Source: Tubulanus polymorphus (taxonomy: Eukaryota; Nemertea; Palaeonemertea; Tubulaniformes; Tubulanidae). From it: 64,000 nt of DNA. Location of the stretch: contig NC_134025.1 in the NCBI RefSeq assembly GCF_964204645.1, positions 5,337,001 through 5,401,000 on the forward strand. The letters run 5' to 3'. The stretch's first letter is position 1. The number at the start of each line of letters is the position of its first letter. This document shows positions 52,091 to 64,000 of the stretch, piece after piece. The translations under genes were made by a program, and so were the position numbers. Under the pieces are notes generated by a model. That model was not told the DNA's origin. It worked only from the letters and a program-made list of their open reading frames with translations, and made no database searches.

Positions 52091-55000
52091 CTATAAAGAA
52101 AATTTGTATCCATGGTGACGGGACGCAGCTTTGTCACGAATTTCTTTTCTTCCGTCAGAAAACTTATGTTTAATCTACCACGGTCGAATGAAAGCTCAGC
52201 GATTCGCATCGTCGACAATTTGTCTGTGGTTATTTGAAATAATATCGTTCATCTTAAAGAGTTTCCCATACGGATGTCAGGACACCGCACGGTTTCTTTG
52301 AATCCTAGGATTGAAAGTAGAAATTTCAGAACTAAGATAAAAAGCTCAATCATTTCGTTAACACACGATACCATCATAGAGACACTGAGCGCCGTTTTTT
52401 TCATAGTTCTCCTCGAGCTGACAGTTGGAAATCTGAACCGGTCGCAAATGATTTTTCTTCTCTTGAGAAGCTGTGGCATTTACCAGAATCTTCGCGACGC
52501 ACGAAAGTCACCGTTCGATCACAGAATCGTAGCTATATATGGAGAGAAACTAATTTGTCGGCGATGAGCAAATCCATTTATGTTTCAAACTGGATTGCAT
52601 CGGCCCTGTCATACAGTTGTATATACGTACATCGATACATCGAAATAACGTCGTCGCCGGATTCATCCGTAATGTTTTCCATCAGTAGCCACCGATATCG
52701 CAAATTTGATCATTGATTGTGCGGAAAGATGAGACGGCAAACGAAAATTTGGATTGGCATTTCCTTCATGTATAAATAGAAATATTAAATCAGATAATTC
52801 GATGAGCGTGGAAGAAGGCGTTGGCTTGGAAAATACAATGTTTTTCTCTAATAAGCTTTTATATATATCCAAAGATATACAGGCCTACTAATATATATAT
52901 GTATACTAGCTTATAATAGTATTAGTTCAATTGTAAATATATTCATATTTGATATAACTATATAAAATTAAATCACATAGTGTAACGGCATGTGGTACAC
53001 GATAAGCTTGCACAGACTTCAACACACATTTTAATACATGTATATATACAAATATAACAAAGCATTTGGAAGCATAATATGATAAACAGTTGTATGTCAA
53101 TAGTTATTAGACGTATATATTAATGTTGATGGGCTCTTTATCTTTGTACCAAGTTCAATGTAATGTATTTCATATGGAGCCCGTAACTTAAAGCTTTTCA
53201 CGTACGTGTAAACTAAGAAATAGTATATGAAATCAAAGATAACAAAAAACTTCAGTTCGCGAAAAGTCTTTCGAAATTTATAATTAATCTGCACGGTGGA
53301 GTATCATGTTCGATTTAATCAGCGCCAATGGGCTGAAAGATCCCGAGGTATACAGAACATACATCTTTATTTACAGTGAAAACATGGCAAGTTAGAGAGC
53401 AAGGTGTGGGATTCAATGAAGAGTAACGATGAACAGATCAGGTGGTTACTTAACCACCTAGTTAAAGATCTTCATTTCCAATCTCAAGTAATTTAGAAGT
53501 TCCAGGCCCGCTAACTTTGCGCAGTTTTTAAGTTAAATAATCATTGTACTGATTTATGACTTTTAGCAGGATATTGCAGCGACTTTTACCCCAGATGATT
53601 TGTGTATTCCATCGTTGAATTTTAAACAGTAAATTATACGTAACCATAATTTCTAGAGAAACATTCAGTTTCATCAGTTATTGTCCAATAGAGTCTCTTA
53701 AACCGGATAAGGATGAAATAAAATCATGAATCTAAATGCAACTTGCGTCGGTTTTATGGCGAGATTTGTCAATCGTGATATGGCGAGCCTTTAACGACGC
53801 AATTTAATATTTGATAGTGCAGTAAACGTTCCTGTGGATAGTTTTATGTTAAATTGATACCTAAAACCGTTAATACTTGCTGCACTCAAACCATATGTGT
53901 ATGTATTAAATAGATGCATATGATCCCGTTTTAATATGCCTTCGTCATAGTAACGATATGGCTTCATGGCTAGAACTGTATTAGTCAAAAGTTACAAATT
54001 CCTCCATTCATCAATTTTTCAAATATAAATTCAAAACACAGCATCTGCTATCTAGACATTTATGGGATTTTCGCCCACCTTCTCGGTATGAGATATCAAA
54101 ATTCTTATGGCTTTACGGAGATGCGATAAGATGGTTCATTCGAGAAGATAATCTCGCCAGTTTATTTGGTTTTTACCTTCGTTGTTGAGTAAAAAGACGG
54201 TAAAAATCATCTATTCAGGCCTTCGCGATGGTCGCCGTAGGAAGCTAATCTATATTCATGAAAGAATGTCTCAAACATTTCCAAGGATATACACTACTCG
54301 AATAGAGAAGATCGCTGTAGTTGTTAGTTATCTAGAATTGTTTTAAGTTATAAAATTCATTTAAGCCGTGAAATGTAGTAAGCGTTTCCACGATCATGGA
54401 ACCGTCATTATCAGCTTAAGTACTACAGATAAGGCTCGAAGCACACAATAAAACCTTTTCTCTATCAGCCATAATATTTCACGGTTTGCTGAGAAAGGTA
54501 TGTAGGGAAGATTCGTAGTCCGAACGTCGAAGAACACGAAGCTTCTGAAATTCATCGAGTAATCTCAAGGATCTCGGGATTTACACGAGCACGATTAGTT
54601 CACCCAAGTAACTATATCTCTTGGTTGGATTTTTGTAAGAACGCATTCGCGAAAAAGAAAACGAATGAAATGTTAGGAACTTTATCACATCTAGTACATA
54701 ATATAACATCTCTAATTGCTAAAACGAACGTGTTTCTATCGGGTCTATCGTTCCCGATATCATGTACGTTTGATGTTATATAAACTCAACGCATGTGATC
54801 ATTCGATCGTCTATGATCTGGAGAACGCATTAGGTTTTAGCCCTAATTACACGCTTGTTGACATTCGAGTCCAGGTGACGGATCGTGATATCGACGGTAG
54901 CGAGGTATCAGGCTCTTCGTCGGAGCGAAAAATCTAATCAAAAATGGTCAAGCGAATCCAGTAGAAGTCGTGTTTGTCGCTGACGGCTGCTGTGCGCCGG

Positions 55001-57499
55001 GTGCTAATTGGGAAAGCACATGATTTATTCACAGTTAAAAGAATCAATCGGAAATTGTTGAAATTCAATAAAAGATATAAAAAACTAGCCTTCAGAGTTA
55101 TTTAGAAAATATCTCCAGGGTACTGAGAAAACGTGAGAGAAAATTTAGATACAAAGAATATTTTTGATTTTGCTATTTTACGGTTCTGTGTATTTCGTCA
55201 ACAGCTAAATACAGATATGGATTCCAAGCTTCAGCATTGGAAAAATATTCCCAAGTTTAGTTTTGGAGTAATTTGAATAATGAAGTATATAAGCCATGGT
55301 GAAGACACAAAATCCGACCCGAACGACCAACTTAGTATGACCTCAAGAAAATAATCTGGAAATCAATGGATGCTTTCGACACGAGAAAATACATTTCCAA
55401 GACAAGACGCTACAGATATAACTTCACAGCAAAATGCTATATATTTCTGATGCTGCAATAGGAAAAGCACGTGCATATTATATAAGCCACTTCATTATCT
55501 GAGAATTTGCTACCGTAAAACTCGCTGGCGAGCGTAACACGTTATCGCAGTAGACAGAATCCCAGGTGATTTAGCCAACTCTCTTCACATCAAACCACGT
55601 AACAAACGAGAGCGAGGGAAATAGAGATAGTGACTGTAAAAACCATTCGGATTTAATTCCCGTTCATCAAAAGAGAAAACACCTTTCATTCCAAAAACAT
55701 CGAACGATTTGAACGAAGCCAAAGGCTATAAAGCTTAACGGTTCGTTTTTGGCTTAAAATGTAGGCTAATAATTGTACTTGTTAGTTATTTTGAGTTTAA
55801 TATCTGCGTTACTTGTAAAACAAAAAAGTTGAATGTAAATCATTTTTCAATAGTGTTACTTCCTGAGCATCGCAAAATTATTTTAGATAATCTATTTACT
55901 GGAAAAAAAACTGTTTATAGAAAAAGAAGAGCTGACAGCTCAGTATCTAAAAGACCGACGCTGGTGAAAATCTCTTTTTTTACGGTAAACACATTAAAGG
56001 CGGATGCGGAAATTTACCGAGTTGTTAGCATCAGCGCTGGGGCACCTCGATTTATCAACAGTTTAAACAAATGTTGAGTTTCAAGATAACTTATAAACCC
56101 GACAGAGAAATTCTACTTGTGCAATCAATTTTACAATGAGAATCATCCACTGGTGTCCAAAAGACAGACGCTTGAATCGCCGTCCTAGTTACGAATCATA
56201 TTGATACCTGCACAACCTAAATTCTTTTTGCGAAAAATCTTTGAAAGAGAAGAAGTACGTATTGGCCAATACTTTTGAGAATGTTGTAAATAATGTTTAT
56301 AGTATCAAAGAATGTAAAATATTCATAAAGTATGCGGTCTATGTAAAATATTGCAGATGTATTATTTCTTACCTATTGTGTTCATTACATATCACATGAG
56401 AATCTATCCATAGAAATAACCACCTTAAAAAACGTCATTGCGTCTTGTATATACATATATGTTTTTTGTTTCAATCCGTATTGCACATAGCATCTTCCTC
56501 TATTTCTTCAGCAATACAGAACGTGAGCAAGCTGTTGAGGAAGGTATGTTGAAGAGAGATAACATATTTAAGTCATGTGATAACCTCCTGTTGGGATTGA
56601 ATAGAAACAGGTAGACTCAGACAGGATTACCCACAAAACGGGTGGAGAGAACTTACGCTCACAAACCAAACATATGGCCGTATGCGTTAAGGGTAGATAA
56701 ATAAATATCCCGGGTCCAGACCGAAGTGAAAAATTGAAGATCTTATTGTTCAAAGACTGACGTTGATAAAGTTTAAGCTTAAGAGGAAAGTTTTTATAAC
56801 GTCGGATAATCTTATTTCCCCATGGGTATCAATTAGTATAACGATAAGTGAAATCCCGTTAGGCCAATGCGAGCTAAATCAGTCCGAGATTACGTTTCTT
56901 CCCGTGATGAGCACCAAATTAGAATAAAACCTTTTCACTAAAAGGTGAGTATAAATTTCTCTTGATTGGACATATGGTGAACACACGAAGTTACAAGTCT
57001 ATATTTTATGCGGGGAAATGACCTGCAAAAGAGTTAGACAAACATGGCTTGAACAGCGATGAAATATGCTATCCAGTAACCTTTTTAACCCTGTAAGTGG
57101 TTCGTCTAATAGTAAAGAGAATCTGTCATATAGTGTTGGAGCAACATTACTGAAATTGCGTAGTCAGGCGGTGACCCCGTCATCACCAGCCTCCAAAGAC
57201 AGATCGAAGAGCCACTTGCTTATGAAAAGATGATAGATGTCAACAACGCGATAATGAAGGAAAGTTAACTCCATTATCATACAGCAAATATGATTTAAAA
57301 AATCTTGAAAGGAACATGAAACATCAGGCCTTATGCCGACGCATGAATTCTATCAAATAGGAGAAGTTTATGTACTGACTAACACCTCGCCGATGATCAA
57401 TCCATGGGGGTTATTCGCCGAGTATACGCATGCGTAATATGGGCCGTCAAATGGCAGTCACCCATTTGGTGCTCCAGACGGTACAAATATGACACGCCG

Positions 57500-57507
57500 T
57501 GACGTCA
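57500..57507. promoter_or_regulatory. CRE palindrome TGACGTCA
   Basis: Exact site within a locally GC-richer patch (about 57.4-57.6 kb) of the gene-poor region. No gene start is visible beside it. Confidence 0.25.
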
Positions 57508-60500
57508 CGCGAATAGCTAGGACTGAATTTAACGTGATTGTACAGGGTGGGCTGGTAGTATAGAATAATTGCCACTTGTTCGAACAAGACTAGTGACAGT
57601 GATAGAAAATAGTTTAGACGCGGGTGTCCGCAGATGAATAGTGATTGATGATTACATAGAGAATTGGGACATGATTAGCTTGTATCTCATTAAGATAGGC
57701 CTATCATTAAGATCGCGCTTTATGGCCGATTACCCCCGCAGATTCTTCAGTCGGGCCATTTATTTGAAAACTGTGCAGCACCAACAACCGCGTGGCCAAC
57801 CAATAAATACATCCGATGTATCGCATCGAAGTCCCGAGGCAGTGCGAGATTGGAAGAAGACTGTTTGATTATTAGTAGTTTCTTAAGTCGTCGGTAGCGT
57901 TTGGGGGTCGTATTTTTACCGGCCCACACACATGATAGCAAACAATGCGGTTTCTGAGGGCAATATCGAAGCTAAGTGGCTTCACTTGTCTATGATGGAG
58001 AATACAGACCAATAATAAACAAAATACATGGACGAAGAGGCCTATAATTTAGCGCATTGGACATGCGAAGTAACATCTTCCTTGTCGAAAACCTAATTTT
58101 GTATAATCTTGATAACAATTTAAAACGTGTTAAAAGTGTTTACAAAAAAATTTGTTTTTGATAAAGAACATGATAAAAACAGAAACGTAATACTGTAAGC
58201 CTACGTTACATTTTGTTGTACACCAAATGGTCAAATAGAACTAAACATTTACGTAAGATCTGTTATATCAATTGATATATACTCTAATTTGTTAGTCTTA
58301 GAATTGTGATACAAACCTTGATCTGAATTGAATATTTTCGAAAATCCAGTTAGAATCCATAGACAAATATTTAAACGGTGATATATTCCATTTCGAATAC
58401 GCTGTATATATGTAAATGCACGCAGATGACTCAAGTATAAAATTTCAGTAAAACTTTCCGTACTGGGTAACGATCTGTGTCGACAAGTGTTGCACGCTAT
58501 ATGATTTATTAAACGAAGCGTGAAGAAAGCAGTACCAAATCAAATGACCGACGTTTCAACAGTGCGCGCATTGATAAAAGGACAGGGGGGTCATCTGTAT
58601 TGTAATTTTTATGGACTAGTTGGTCGCGAGCAATAGCGACCCTCGCTGGAAATCTGTACAACAAAAATGACAATAGCAAAATGCACAGTTGCTACTGATA
58701 GCTGGCCAATTCGTAATCATTACATCGTCAGCGCAGCTCGTCGACTCGACAACGAACTTAAAACTGAATAGCATTCCACGTACTTCAGATTTTGAAAAAA
58801 TCGCGTTTAATCAAAAGCTAATGTGGGGTTGTGTCTATTTATCTTCGCATGAATACATCTATGAGATGCTTTGAGTCAAGCGATTTCAGTCAATATGTCT
58901 CGTGTTTTTGCCCAACTTAATCCGATGCGAAAATAGCGCGTCGAAGAAAACGTTTGAAAAGAAGTTCCCGCGAAAATAATACGAATGCGCTCCTATTTCT
59001 AAGAAAACTTGTGCATAATACGTAGTTTTCGCCGCAGATTAGTATGCTTTCGTTTATTCTCATGCCGGATTATAAGCGACATCTTATCGGGACTAATTAT
59101 TTTCGTATTGTCTCTTCTGGATAGAGTGCCCACTCGGGAGAGGAACGGAACATTTACGCATATAGATATCATTTAACCATATGTACAAATTTAGCAATAC
59201 ATTATTAATTAACTAATTGTTACGGTTTCCTACGTAACGTAGTATATGACACCATATGGTCGATAGATGAAATATTGAAACAAATCGAATCAAATACATC
59301 GATAGATTAATAACGACAAAGATATACATACTTAATGAATAAAATCCTCTAAATCAAATCTATTGTGTAATGATTATGCATTTTGAAATTCCGCAGCTCT
59401 AGACACTGTAGCCACGCGGTTATCGTCATTCTCTCGCACCCTTTATCAATATCCTAACTAATTGAATCATGTTTTATAATCAATTACCCATGAAAGTTAC
59501 CAGAAATTAGCAAATTGGAGACTTAATTAAGTTTGGACTTGTTTGTAATTTCCAATGTTCGTTTATGCGTTTATAGTCCAACTCTGCCATACGTTACACG
59601 AGGCTTAGATCCATTTACTGTAGCTGTCAGCAGCTAATAAACTCACAAAATTGGTCTGGCAATTTAGCGCGTTTGCTTTTGTTTTATGGTCATTATTAGC
59701 TCGGCGCCGTATACGATAAAAAAACTCGTCATTATTTGATAGATAAGATGAAATATTATTGGCATAATTAGTCGCTTTTACTTCGAGTTTGAACACGGAT
59801 GAATGAACCACCAACACTTTAGTTTAGTTACGTCCATGGATTGAATTTAATAAATTCGCGCGTCTGCGATTTCTCGCTGCGAGCGCCGTGAGTTTAAGAT
59901 GCATTTTGAATGAATTTATACAGCTGCGTCAATTGTAAATTTTCACAAATATTCACCGAACAATGTCGATAAAAACGAATATCAGAATTGCGCAAAATTC
60001 ATGAGTGGAATTTGCGCATTTCATTAAAATAAGATATAAGGTAATTGAACTGAACGGTTAATGCTACACACACAAGTGAACGGAATTATCTTGTTTACAC
60101 GCGGGTACGATATCATTGCAGAACCCGAGGCACTATTTTTATATAAAACGAGACAAAAAGGCTCTTTCTTTGATATAGGCGCAATATTTATATATTTTAC
60201 ATCATCCCAATGCGCAACTTCAATCATGACATCGTCATTGCCAATCCATACCTTGGGTTACTGTAAGTAGTGATAAAAATTGGGGGTAAGTAAATTAAGG
60301 GATTAAATAAAATATTTAAGAATTCTAGCAAAAATATACATTGAAATACTTACGTACCTAATGAGATCGAATGCAAAGGACTCAATGTCACTTAATGAAA
60401 TATTGCTACTTTGTTTACTACACATTTCATTAAATCCGTAAACAGAACGATACTACGGATCCGTGTCATCATGTTGTGTCGTAAAATAAATCCTCGAATA

Positions 60501-61420
60501 GATAGATTCTCAAGCTCGTCTGTTCGGCACGAGCTGTGACGGCAACTGTCTCCCCGTACGGTTGGTTCAACGCGACACGCAAGAAGATAAGAAGCTCTAT
60601 CTTTCTTACTCATTAATCACCACCCGAGTCGCGCATACAACAGTAGTCTAACCGCAATATTGGCTATTGTGTACAGCCACAGATGTTCGAGGTATGCGTC
60701 GGTTGTTCGCAGTTTTACCGGCGCACGGATCTTGTAAATTCATTGCTCATCTAGTATTGACATAATGGGAAGGACCGAGCCGTCCATCGATGATCAATTT
60801 ACCATAACTTGCCTCGTGAGTCAAGACGGATACAGCCAATTTCTGTCAACGTACTGCACTCCTTTGTTTACGGCTTGTGATTTTCAGGCCCTGCTGGGGC
60901 AAACTGAGATAAACCCTACTACTCAAAACAGTTTGAAATATTATGAGACTAAAAATAACGCACCTCATTTATTATCATCATAAAACAATATGAAAGATCA
61001 CGTCAATTATGAAACAATGCATACGAAACCACGGGAAATGTGTAAACAACACTGCTGATTAAACACTGGAAATTGCATACGTACAAGTCCGTTACACGTC
61101 AATCGTACAAAAAACTATTTCAAAATAATATCATAAAATATACGTTTACAACTCCTAATAATAAATCATCAATCAGGAAACTTAGATCTATAATAGAAAT
61201 ATGTGGTCAACTTTTAAACGCTTTCATGCGACCCTCATGTGCAGCGTAACGGACTATTATGATAAACACCACATGTTACTGCAAATGGGTGCGACAGGTT
61301 TTTCAAAATATGTACTACACTTTAACAAACAAAAGGTTAAATTCTACTGTCTGCATTAATCAGTTAATTTCATAGACCGGCTTTAACTTCAAACTTCAAA
61401 GAGCACCTCTAAATTCAACG

Positions 61421-61426
61421 TTTATT
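61421..61426 (-). terminator. Poly(A) signal of the zinc-finger gene
   Basis: AATAAA on the minus strand, about 155 bases after the stop codon. Confidence 0.45.
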
Positions 61427-61579
61427 GCTATGGAAACGATAGCAGGACCCAGTACCACAGTTGTGAATTAGAGTTAGTTCATTTGCAACGTTCTAACCCG
61501 GAACCAAATCCTTACTCGGAACTGTGGAACTGAGTCCCAGTAATTCTAGATGGTTGGTTGACTACCACTCCATCTATAT

Positions 61580-64000
61580 CTATTGCAATTGTTGGTAAAT
61601 GGACGAATCTTGAGAAATCTCTACTTTGTAAATCTGGCCATTGATCTTCAAAAGATCGCCAGATGAGATATCATGAATGTCCGTTTCGATTATAGTTATC
61701 GGTTCACTATCGAACTGTGAAGGAGACTCTCTACTGCTGGATACTGACTCGAGACCTTTCACAGCTGCAGCCGTATCGTCAACTATCATCGAAACAGTTT
61801 CCCTACAAGAATCGCCAAAGGCTTTAAGTACTTTACCATCATCGGCAGTTCCAGTCTCTGAATTACTCATTGTTTTTGCTTTAAAGATTGTTAACTCTTC
61901 ATTTGTGTTGGAACATGACCGGGACTTATGATTTCGCATGTGCGTGCACAAGTTCTGCTTTTTTTTCGTCACGAAATCGCAAACAATGCACTTATAATCG
62001 GAAGAAATGCCCGACTGCTGATAGTTATGCTGTCCTTCTAAATGTTTATACAAATTAATCAATTTATGAAATTTCATCGCGCATAAATTACAATGAAAGC
62101 ATTTCATTTTGTTAGAGTAGTCAGATCGAACATAGCTTTTCTTCTTGGTTTGAACATTTGTTTCTATATCTGACGCGGTACTTGCATAAGTAACACTATC
62201 TGAATTGAAATCTGGGTTGGTAGTACTAAAAGGCACATCATGCGTTGATGTACCATTTGTTGGATATGATATTTCTAAATCCTTATTTGATGCATCATCT
62301 ATTTTAGGTTGTTGGGAATCCGTTTGAAAAACTTTTGTTTGTTCATCAATATTGTGCACATCGCTACTGACACAAATTGACAATTCTGAAGTACCAGTAC
62401 CGGTAGTTCCAACATTTTCACAGTTTTTATGACGTGTTTTTACATGGCGAGTTAAGTGTTCTTTTTGCGATGCTTTATAGCTACAATAAGCGCATTCGAA
62501 TGCTCGCTCTTTGGTATGAACAACTGCATGACGCTTCAAACGACTCGCGCAATCAGTTACAAAACTACACTTTTCACAAAACAGTTTCAATTCGGGTCCT
62601 TTTGCGTGAAATTTCATGTGTTGTTTCAGATCTTTCTTATGTGTTGTTTTGAACGCGCAATTTATTTTCGGGCACTGCATTTCCACAGATGGTTCTGAAG
62701 TTGAATTCACGTCCGCGTGCTTCCGTTTCATGTGACTACGAAGATCATAAAGTTCACTTGCACATATGTAATCGCACAGAGGGCATTTGATCTTTTTTTC
62801 CTGAAAGAGTAAATTAAATGCTTAAACAGAGCAAGAATTATAGCAATATATCGTAGTTCAGGGAACATTATAAATTTGTCTTACATCGATCAAGCTATAG
62901 CAAATTTTTCCCAAAAAAAAGATATGTTTTACCTTGTGTTTGTACTGAATATGTCGATTCAGGTGGACCTTCTGACGAAATTTTTGTTCACAAAATTTGC
63001 ATATATGTGGACGTTCATCAGTGTGCGTGATCATGTGTCTTTTCAGATTACTGTTTGTTGTTGTACTAAAATCACAAACAGTGCAGGAGTATGGCTTCCA
63101 TCCTGAAATATCATAAATCAAACATTATTAATCAATTATATCAATCAAACACTCTCTTTTATAAAACATATAACAGCTTTGACAAATCCTTATATCCAGC
63201 TATGGGCATACATAAGTCAATTAACCCTTTCAGAGCTGACTAATTAATACCCTTAGTGCTGGAGATAATCTAAAAGTTTTGGAAGATTCAACCCTTGTGT
63301 GTTGAATTACGGGAATACCACTAAAGTGCGTCTACACCACAGTGCAGTGTATCGTTAGATACTTATATTTCATTAATGTTTGACAGGTGCTGCCATCTTT
63401 CATTAGAGATAAAAACTAATTACTAATTACATCAATACACTGCAGTGCGGTGTACTAGCAAAATCCATCACCGATTTATACACCGCACTGCGGTGTAGAC
63501 GCACTGAAAGGGTTAATGTACAGGCTTTAAATGAAAAATATTTGTTTCTTAAGATTCTGTTACTAAGAAACAGAATTAGGGTATCCATGTAAATTATTTT
63601 GCAAAAAAGAAACTTATCATTTACCATTGTGCAATTTCTGATGTTTATGGAAATTTGTCTGTTTTTCTGTTTTGTAAGAACAATTATTCTGCGGACATTC
63701 AAGAACTTTTTTGCTGTAATTATGATGGCTTGGCACTAATTTGTTGCCTTCTGGAATGGAGTCAGTAGACTGTATAATGGAACCACATTCACCAGATTCA
63801 GCGCCATGTCCATTAAATATTAGGCCTATTTCCAAGAGTTGAACTGGCTATAAGAATAATAAGTAAGATTAATAGACAAATGAATAGTTCTTTGTATGGT
63901 GCTTTTTTGTCTCGAATAACTTACATTTGAGTTAACAACTTCACTTGTACCATCACGAAGAATCCTGACTACCGTGGCGAGTGGCTCTTGTTCTTGATGA
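61580..64000 (-). CDS. C2H2 zinc-finger protein, 3' part (at least nine fingers)
   Basis: The 5' end lies beyond the window. Exons: 64000-63925 (partial), 63847-63625, 63102-62933, 62800-61580; phases agree. Nine C2H2 fingers can be read, among them CPQNNCSYKT..H..H, CTVCDFSTTTNSNLKRHMIT, CKFCEQKFRQKVHLNRH, CPLCDY..HMKRKH, CEKCSFVTDCASRLKRH, CAYCSYKASQKEHLTRH and CIVCDFVTKKKQNLCTHMRN. Fingers 1-7 are nearly continuous; a Ser/Thr-rich spacer of about 100 residues separates 7 from 8. The C-terminus ends with KINGQIYKVEISQDSSIYQQ, which may be a conserved short motif. Several fingers are of the C-x-C-[DS]-[FY] type found in REST/ZFP64/ZNF-type DNA-binding factors, but I cannot assign an ortholog. 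Predicted nuclear, sequence-specific DNA binding. Confidence 0.88.
63225..63512. mobile_element. 288-bp piggyBac-like MITE with TTAA duplications
   Basis: TTAA at 63221-63224 and 63513-63516 brackets terminal repeats CCCTTTCAG and CTGAAAGGG. Inside, 63327-63352 and 63478-63503 are inverted 26-mers with two mismatches (GTGCGTCTACACC then CAGTGC), and a further copy of the CAGTGCGGTGTA palindrome lies near 63440. It is non-coding and sits in a zinc-finger gene intron. TTAA targets with CCC tips are the hallmark of the piggyBac superfamily. Confidence 0.85.

Larger units (their letters stand above)
46776..61579. other. About 14.8 kb with no recognised gene
   Basis: This stretch lies 5' of the kainate receptor and 3' of the zinc-finger gene. 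Apart from a microsatellite near 48.4 kb, an open frame at 51684-52090 and a CRE at 57500, I see only short open frames without splice context or family resemblance. It should contain the kainate-receptor promoter and any upstream 5' UTR exon; the zinc-finger 3' UTR lies at the far end. Distant enhancers or non-coding RNA genes cannot be excluded by eye. Confidence 0.5.

Noticed and set aside
58689-58874. Signal-peptide-like start (LLLIAGQFVIITSSAQ)
   Set aside because: The frame begins at TTG with a stop 12 bases upstream and has no ATG or acceptor in frame.

Overview
The window is nuclear DNA from an animal. Its genes are split into many short exons with GT..AG introns, the base composition is AT-rich, AATAAA polyadenylation signals follow the stop codons, and the products are animal families (LRRK, taxilin, RABL3, BORCS5, ionotropic glutamate receptors, C2H2 zinc fingers). 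The LRRK kinase reads closest to the fly Lrrk that I remember, and small transposon remnants sit in introns and between genes. I judge it an invertebrate bilaterian, perhaps a protostome, but I cannot name a phylum.

Layout: CCDC81, C-terminal part (1-3321, +); LRRK, complete in 31 exons (4490-15973, -); BORCS5 (17813-19624, +); taxilin (20762-23358 plus a likely 5' UTR exon near 26.2 kb, -); RABL3 (26488-28334, +); an unassigned four-transmembrane protein (30208-31289, -); a compact glutamate receptor without an amino-terminal domain (32699-36106, +); a tentative small secreted or membrane-anchored protein (36404-37494, +); a full-length kainate-type receptor (37698-46775, -); about 14.8 kb with no gene I can recognise; and the 3' part of a C2H2 zinc-finger gene (61580-64000, -). 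The genes alternate strands, giving tail-to-tail pairs (CCDC81/LRRK, BORCS5/taxilin, compact receptor/kainate receptor) and head-to-head pairs (LRRK/BORCS5, taxilin/RABL3, four-TM gene/compact receptor).

I joined exons by splice sites and reading phase. Each complete model gives one open frame: LRRK about 2554 aa, BORCS5 229, taxilin about 519, RABL3 230, compact receptor 492, kainate receptor 940.

The most interesting part is 32.7-46.8 kb. The two receptors lie tail to tail, and their ligand-binding and membrane exons are split at the same places in the same phases, so one is probably a local inverted duplicate. The compact one goes from a signal peptide straight into the ligand-binding domain. 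It keeps the residues expected to hold glutamate, but its pore loop and the otherwise near-invariant M3 gate motif are replaced. That resembles a kainate-binding protein: able to bind ligand but doubtful as a channel. Several mobile-element remnants with clear ends (TA, TTAA, 5-bp and 12-bp flanking duplications) are also recorded.
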